Source: Streptomyces sp. SID12488
GTDB taxonomy: Bacteria; Actinomycetota; Actinomycetes; Streptomycetales; Streptomycetaceae
Length of the DNA: 64,000 nt
Assembly (NCBI RefSeq): GCF_010548275.1
Contig: NZ_JAAGLT010000001.1
Span: forward strand, 744,001-808,000
Reading direction: 5' to 3'
Part shown: positions 59,831 to 64,000 of the stretch, piece by piece
Numbering within the stretch: the first letter of the stretch is position 1
How the letters are laid out: each line of letters opens with the position of its first letter
Notes under the pieces: generated by a model
The model's input: the letters and a program-made list of their open reading frames with translations, nothing else
What the model was told of the DNA's origin: nothing
The model's database searches: none
Translations under genes and position numbers: made by a program

Positions 59831-61222
59831 ATGCCGCAACCACCACCCCGGCCTCCCTCCCAGCCGCTTTTCACCGTCACCCAGGACGCCCTGGTCATCG
59901 CCGACTTCGGCCCCCGTACCCGGAAACCTACGACCGTCGGCCGCCGCCCGCACGGCCCGTACCGCCACCTCTTCGCCGTCCCGGGCGCCCGCGCCTTCAC
60001 CGCAGGGAACCTGGTCGCCCGGCTCCCCATGGGCATGTTCAGCGTGAGCGCGGTCATCATGATCGCCGGGTCGCGCGGCTCATACGCCCTCGCCGGCGCC
60101 GTCACCGCGACCGGGCTCGCCGCGACAGCCGTGGTCGCCCCCTGGACCGCACGGCTCGTCGACCGGTACGGCCAGGCCCGAATCGCCGTACCGGCCACCG
60201 CACTTGCGGCCCTCGGCTCCCTCGCCCTGCTGCTCTGCGCGCACTACGGCGCCCCCGACTGGACCCTCTTCGCCGCGTACGCCGCCACCGCCACGACCCC
60301 CAACACGGGCGGCATGTCACGCGCCCGCTGGGCCCATCTCCTGAACGGCGACGAGAAGGCCCTGCACACCGCCAACTCCTTCGAACAGGCCGTCGACGAG
60401 CTCTGTTTCATGCTCGGCCCGGTCCTCGCGGCCCTCCTTTGCGGGGCGTTGTTCCCCGAGGCGGGCACGCTGGTCGGGGCGGTCCTGATGATGACCGGCG
60501 TACTCCTCTTCACCGCCCAACGATCGACCGAGCCGCCCGTCCGGCCCGGCGTCGAAGGGCTTCACCCGCGCGGTACGTCTCCGCTGCGCGCCCCCGGGAT
60601 GCGCCCGCTGCTCGCCGTGTGCCTGGCCACGGGCGCCGTGTTCGGGTCGATGGAGGTCGTCACGATCGCCTTCGCCGACGAGCGGGGGCACCGGGCGGCT
60701 GCCGGTGCCGTACTCGCCCTCCAGGCGGCCGGGTCCTTCGCGGCCGGTCTGCTGTACGGGTCACTGCGGCCCGCCGGGCCCGCCGAGCGGCGGCACCGCT
60801 GGTGCCTGGCTGCGATGACTGCGCTGATGGCGCTGCCACTGCTCGCCGCCGCCCTGACCGGCTCGCTCCTCGTCCTCGCGGGCGCGCTGCTCGTGGCCGG
60901 GACGGCCACGGCGCCCACCATGATCACGAACATGACCCTGGTCCAGAGCCGCACCCCCGAGGGCCGTCTGAACGAGGGCATGACCCTCGCGGTGACCGGC
61001 CTCCTCGGCGGCATCGCCTGCGGTTCGGCGGTCGGCGGGTGGGCCGCGGAACAGGTGTCGGCCACCGCGGGGTTCGGCGTCCCGGTCGCGGCGGCGGCGA
61101 GCGCGCTGCTGCTGTCGCTGCTCACGCCCACACTCACGAACCGGGGCTCATTCACCCGTACTTCACGACCGGTAGAACCTGTACGACCGGTACGACCCGT
61201 ACCGCCCGCGCCACTCGCATGA
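59831..61222 (+). CDS. MFS transporter, divergent from LysR regulator
   Basis: This 463-aa membrane protein has a hydrophilic N-terminus of 45 residues and 12 predicted helices. Motif A-like TARLVDRYGQARIAVP lies between helices 2 and 3. It resembles sugar-efflux or drug-efflux MFS proteins. The C-terminus ends in a short degenerate repeat (RPVEPVRPVRPVPP). The LysR gene next to it suggests induction by the exported compound. The substrate is unknown. Confidence 0.85.
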   Translation: MPQPPPRPPSQPLFTVTQDALVIADFGPRTRKPTTVGRRPHGPYRHLFAVPGARAFTAGNLVARLPMGMFSVSAVIMIAGSRGSYALAGAVTATGLAATAVVAPWTARLVDRYGQARIAVPATALAALGSLALLLCAHYGAPDWTLFAAYAATATTPNTGGMSRARWAHLLNGDEKALHTANSFEQAVDELCFMLGPVLAALLCGALFPEAGTLVGAVLMMTGVLLFTAQRSTEPPVRPGVEGLHPRGTSPLRAPGMRPLLAVCLATGAVFGSMEVVTIAFADERGHRAAAGAVLALQAAGSFAAGLLYGSLRPAGPAERRHRWCLAAMTALMALPLLAAALTGSLLVLAGALLVAGTATAPTMITNMTLVQSRTPEGRLNEGMTLAVTGLLGGIACGSAVGGWAAEQVSATAGFGVPVAAAASALLLSLLTPTLTNRGSFTRTSRPVEPVRPVRPVPPAPLA

Positions 61223-61283
61223 CCCGCAGGCCAATTCGCGCGCACCCCATTGACTCGCCCGGACGTCGCACATACCTTCGCCC

Positions 61284-61299
61284 GTCGAAGCGCTTCGAC
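61284..61299. promoter_or_regulatory. Perfect LacI-type operator
   Basis: GTCGAAGCGCTTCGAC is a 16-bp perfect palindrome with the central CG of LacI/GalR sites, 75 nt before the ATG of the binding-protein gene. A LacI-family repressor probably controls the operon; its gene is not seen before the window ends. Confidence 0.7.
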
Positions 61300-61374
61300 T
61301 ACACGGGTCGAATCAGTTCGACGACCCGGCACAACAGGTGACCGAGATCCATCCGACTCCCCTGGAGGCACTGG

Positions 61375-62676
61375 ATGTTGACGGCGACAAGACGTGGCAG
61401 GTTCATGATAACGGCGGCTTCGACCCTGGTCGGGGCCCTGCTGCTGGCCTCCTGCGGCGGCTCGGACAGCGGATCGTCCGACGGGAAGACCCTGCGCCTC
61501 TGGCACTACGAGGGCCCGGACAGCGCGATGGGCATTGCCTGGAAGGCGGCGATCAAGGAGTTCGAGGCGACGCATCCGGGTGTCAAAGTGAGGTTCGAGG
61601 AGAAGGGCTTCGAACAGATCCAGAAGACCGCCCCGATGGTCCTCAACTCCTCCGACGCGCCCGACCTGATGGAGTACAACAAGGGCAACGCGACGGCCGG
61701 GCTGCTCTCTACGCAGGGTCTGCTCACCGATCTGACCGCCGAGGTGACGAAGCGCGGCTGGGACAAGAAGATCGGCGCCGGTGTCCGCACCACCAGCCAG
61801 TACGACACCAACGGCGTGATGGGCTCCGGCAGTTGGTACGGCGTGCCCAACTACGCCGAGTACACGATGGTGTTCTACAACAAGGACCTCTTCAAGCAGC
61901 ACGGGATCGCCGTGCCGACCTCGTTCGACGAACTCACCGCCGCCATGGACAAGTTCGTCGCCGAGGGCATCACCCCGCTGGCGAGCGCGGGCGCCGAGTA
62001 CCCGGCCCAGCAGTACCTCTACCAACTCGCCCTGTCGAAGGCGGACCGCGCCTGGGTCGACAAGTACGAGCTGTACAAGGGCAAGACGGACTTCCACGAC
62101 GCGGCCTGGACGTACGGCGCCGAGACCTTCGCCGACTGGGTGAAGAAGGGGTACTTCGGCAAGAACTCCAGCGGTCTGAAGGCGGAGGACGCCGGGGTCT
62201 CCTTCATCCAGGGCAAGAGCCCGATCCTGTTCTCCGGCAGCTGGTGGTACGGCCGCTTCAGGAGCGAGGCGAAGTTCGACTGGGGCACCTTCCTGTGGCC
62301 CGGCAGCAGTCTCTCTCCCGGCTCCGGCGGCAACCTGTGGGTCGTCCCCAAGGGCGCCGGGAACAAGGAGCTCGCCTACGACTTCATCGACATCACCATG
62401 TCGAAGAAGATCCAGAACCTGCTGGGCAACAAGGGCGGGGTCCCGGTGGCCGCCGACCCGGCCGCCATCACCGACCCGCAGGCCAAGTCGCTCATCGCCG
62501 ACTTCAACACCCTCTCCGGCAGGGACGGACTCGCCTTCTACCCCGACTGGCCGGTCCCCGGCTTCTACGACGTCCTCGTCTCCGAGACCCAGAAGCTGAT
62601 CACGGGCAGCGCGAAACCGGACGCGGTCCTCGACTCGTTGCAGGAGGCGTACGACAAGGGCGTACCGAAGACATGA
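61375..62676 (+). CDS. Sugar ABC transporter extracellular solute-binding lipoprotein
   Basis: This 433-aa lipoprotein has a signal with lipobox LLLASC (Cys27). The mature part is a family-1 binding protein: KTLRLWHYEGPDSAMGIAWK, VPNYAEYTMVFYNKDLFKQH, SPILFSGSWWYGRF. A GGAGG lies 7 nt before the ATG. The next gene, a permease, overlaps the stop by ATGA. The perfect LacI palindrome upstream points to a plant or microbial oligosaccharide as substrate; the exact sugar is unknown. Confidence 0.9.
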   Translation: MLTATRRGRFMITAASTLVGALLLASCGGSDSGSSDGKTLRLWHYEGPDSAMGIAWKAAIKEFEATHPGVKVRFEEKGFEQIQKTAPMVLNSSDAPDLMEYNKGNATAGLLSTQGLLTDLTAEVTKRGWDKKIGAGVRTTSQYDTNGVMGSGSWYGVPNYAEYTMVFYNKDLFKQHGIAVPTSFDELTAAMDKFVAEGITPLASAGAEYPAQQYLYQLALSKADRAWVDKYELYKGKTDFHDAAWTYGAETFADWVKKGYFGKNSSGLKAEDAGVSFIQGKSPILFSGSWWYGRFRSEAKFDWGTFLWPGSSLSPGSGGNLWVVPKGAGNKELAYDFIDITMSKKIQNLLGNKGGVPVAADPAAITDPQAKSLIADFNTLSGRDGLAFYPDWPVPGFYDVLVSETQKLITGSAKPDAVLDSLQEAYDKGVPKT

Positions 62677-63683
62677 CAGTCACCGTCGAACGGACCGGCG
62701 GACGGGGCGGCGGCGGGCGCGGTGGCGGACTGGGCCGGTTCGCCAACGGCGCGCGACAGCAAGGGAGTTCGCGTCGCCGCACGGACTCGTACACCCTCTT
62801 TCTCCTCCCCGGAGCGGTCGCCTTCCTCGCCGTGATCGTCGTGCCGTTCCTGATGAACACCGGGGTGAGCTTCACCGACTGGCGGGGTGTGGGCACCCCG
62901 GAGTGGTCGGGGCTCGCCAACTACCGGGCGCTGCTGGACGATTCGGAGTTCTGGGCGTCGTTCCGGCACAGCCTGTTCATGGTGGTGGCGATGGCGGCCG
63001 TGCCCACCGCGGTCGGACTCGTCCTGGCCGCCGCCCTGTTCGACTACGTCGGCAAGCACTTCGGAAGCCGCTGGGCGGCCGTGCTCCGCGCCTGCTTCTA
63101 TCTCCCGCAGGTGCTGCCGATCGCGGTCGCCGGCATCGTCTGGAGCTGGATCCTCGCGCCCGAGAACGGCTCGCTGAACGAGGTGCTGAAAGCCGTCGGG
63201 CTCGGCTCCTGGCAGCAGGACTGGCTCGGCGACCCGGACATCGCGCTCTACAGCGTGATGGGCGTGATGGTCTGGGTGCAGCTCGGCTTCCCGCTGGTCG
63301 TCTTCATGGCGGGCCTGCAACGCGTCGACCCCCAGCTCTACGAGGCCGCCGAACTGGACGGCGCCGGCTGGTGGCGCCGCTTCCGGCACATCACGGTGCC
63401 GCAGATCCGCCCCGAGATCTTCGTCGTCCTCACCTGGTGCACGATCGCCGCGCTGAAGGTGTTCGGCGCGGTGTACGTCCTGACGAAGGGCGGTCCGGGC
63501 GGCGCGACCAACGTCCCGTCGTACTTCTCCTTCACCACGTTCTTCGAGAAGACCCAGGTCGGCTACGGCGCCGCCGTCTCCACCGTCCTGACAGTGATCA
63601 TCCTCGCCGTCTCGCTCATCGGCCTGAAGCTCCAGACCCGGGCCGAGGACGCCGAGGACGCTCCGACAGGGGGACGGGCATGA
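62673..63683 (+). CDS. Sugar ABC transporter permease (MalF type)
   Basis: This 336-aa permease has a Gly/Arg-rich N-terminal tail (TGGRGGGGRGGGLGRF), six predicted helices (first at YTLFLLPGAVAFLAVIVVPF) and an EAA loop (LYEAAELDGAGWWRRFRHIT). It overlaps both neighbours by 4 nt, so the three genes are tightly coupled. Together with the next gene it forms the channel; the ATPase is expected to be encoded elsewhere. Confidence 0.9.
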   Translation: MTVTVERTGGRGGGGRGGGLGRFANGARQQGSSRRRTDSYTLFLLPGAVAFLAVIVVPFLMNTGVSFTDWRGVGTPEWSGLANYRALLDDSEFWASFRHSLFMVVAMAAVPTAVGLVLAAALFDYVGKHFGSRWAAVLRACFYLPQVLPIAVAGIVWSWILAPENGSLNEVLKAVGLGSWQQDWLGDPDIALYSVMGVMVWVQLGFPLVVFMAGLQRVDPQLYEAAELDGAGWWRRFRHITVPQIRPEIFVVLTWCTIAALKVFGAVYVLTKGGPGGATNVPSYFSFTTFFEKTQVGYGAAVSTVLTVIILAVSLIGLKLQTRAEDAEDAPTGGRA

Positions 63684-64000
63684 CGACAGCCCTGCGCCGC
63701 TACCGCCGCCACCCGGTGCTCATCGCCCTCGTCCTCGCCGCCATGTTCATGGTCGTGCCGTTCCTGATCGTCGCCGTCAACGCCGTGAAGTCGCCCGCCG
63801 AGTACTCCGCGAACGGCCCGCTGAGCCTCCCCGAGGGCATCTACCTCGACGGGATCAAGGACTTCTGGGAACGGGTCGACTTCGGGCAGAAACTCGTCAA
63901 CTCGGCACTGATCAGCGGGTCGGTGGCGATCCTGGCGGTCGTCCTGTCCGTGCTGAACGCGTACGCGATCGGCATCGGCCGGATCAGGGGCCGCACGTGG
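63680..64000 (+). CDS. Sugar ABC transporter permease (MalG type), truncated by the window edge
   Basis: The first 107 residues are visible: MTTALRRYRRHPVLIALVLA, a first membrane helix (LIALVLAAMFMVVPFLIVAV) and the start of the transmembrane domain (LVNSALISGSVAILAVVLSV). The ATG overlaps the upstream permease stop (ATGA). It runs off the right edge of the window, so the EAA loop is not visible. Confidence 0.88.
   Translation, partial: MTTALRRYRRHPVLIALVLAAMFMVVPFLIVAVNAVKSPAEYSANGPLSLPEGIYLDGIKDFWERVDFGQKLVNSALISGSVAILAVVLSVLNAYAIGIGRIRGRTW

Overview
The window is chromosomal DNA of a high-GC actinobacterium, almost certainly Streptomyces. The evidence is the strong GC bias at third codon positions, GTG and occasional TTG starts, an SsgA-like sporulation protein, DUF2017 and DUF3039 proteins, RDD/DUF2510 proteins, a MatAB-type aggregation locus, DasR-like and GlnR-like sites, and a dispersed repeat (core AGGGGCGCGGGG) typical of Streptomyces intergenic DNA. 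From memory, the gene order resembles the S. coelicolor region running from clpS through ssgG, hpd, murA, hupA and nnaR/narK to matAB. No database search was possible.

Layout. 1-2.9 kb: clpS and a partial DUF2017 gene diverge from an NAD-salvage pair (pncB, pncA). 2.9-10.3 kb: a PPOX-family oxidoreductase, a small unknown protein, a secreted M6 metalloprotease with inverted repeats upstream, a small membrane protein, two RDD membrane proteins and ssgG. 10.3-15.9 kb: an FAD-linked oxidase, a TPR protein, hpd (4-hydroxyphenylpyruvate dioxygenase) divergent from a Lrp/AsnC regulator, an ArsR-like regulator and a 63-aa protein. 15.9-18.75 kb: a LacI regulator gene split by an apparently intact IS200/IS605 element (tnpA plus tnpB). 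18.8-25.2 kb: a secreted Lon-like protease, an IclR regulator, a DEAD/DEAH helicase, an antitoxin-Doc pair, an MFS exporter and tRNA-Cys.

25.2-32 kb: a VOC protein, a SUKH-4-like protein and a three-subunit molybdenum hydroxylase operon with a tiny membrane protein at its end. 32.2-37.3 kb: a sugar ABC importer (binding protein plus two permeases) and a GH20 beta-N-acetylhexosaminidase in one operon, with a DasR-like site upstream. This points to uptake of amino-sugar oligomers. 37.3-42 kb: a DUF3039 protein, a YqgE/AlgH protein, murA, hupA and an NAD-type malic enzyme. 42.3-46.3 kb: a HelD-like helicase and an ECF sigma/anti-sigma pair. 46.5-50.6 kb: a CGNR regulator, the HemD-winged-helix regulator NnaR and the nitrate transporter NarK with a GlnR-like box upstream.

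50.6-53.2 kb holds the least familiar unit: a GNAT-aminotransferase fusion translationally coupled to a CdsA-like CDP-diacylglycerol synthase. It is followed by a GGTGGCC-rich degenerate repeat tract. 53.7-58.6 kb is an exopolysaccharide operon (membrane protein, deacetylase-glycosyltransferase MatB-like, acyltransferase MatA-like), with tandem decayed copies of one gene's 3' end. 58.8-61.2 kb: a LysR regulator divergent from an MFS transporter. 61.3-64 kb: a second sugar ABC importer behind a perfect LacI-type palindrome; its last gene runs off the window.
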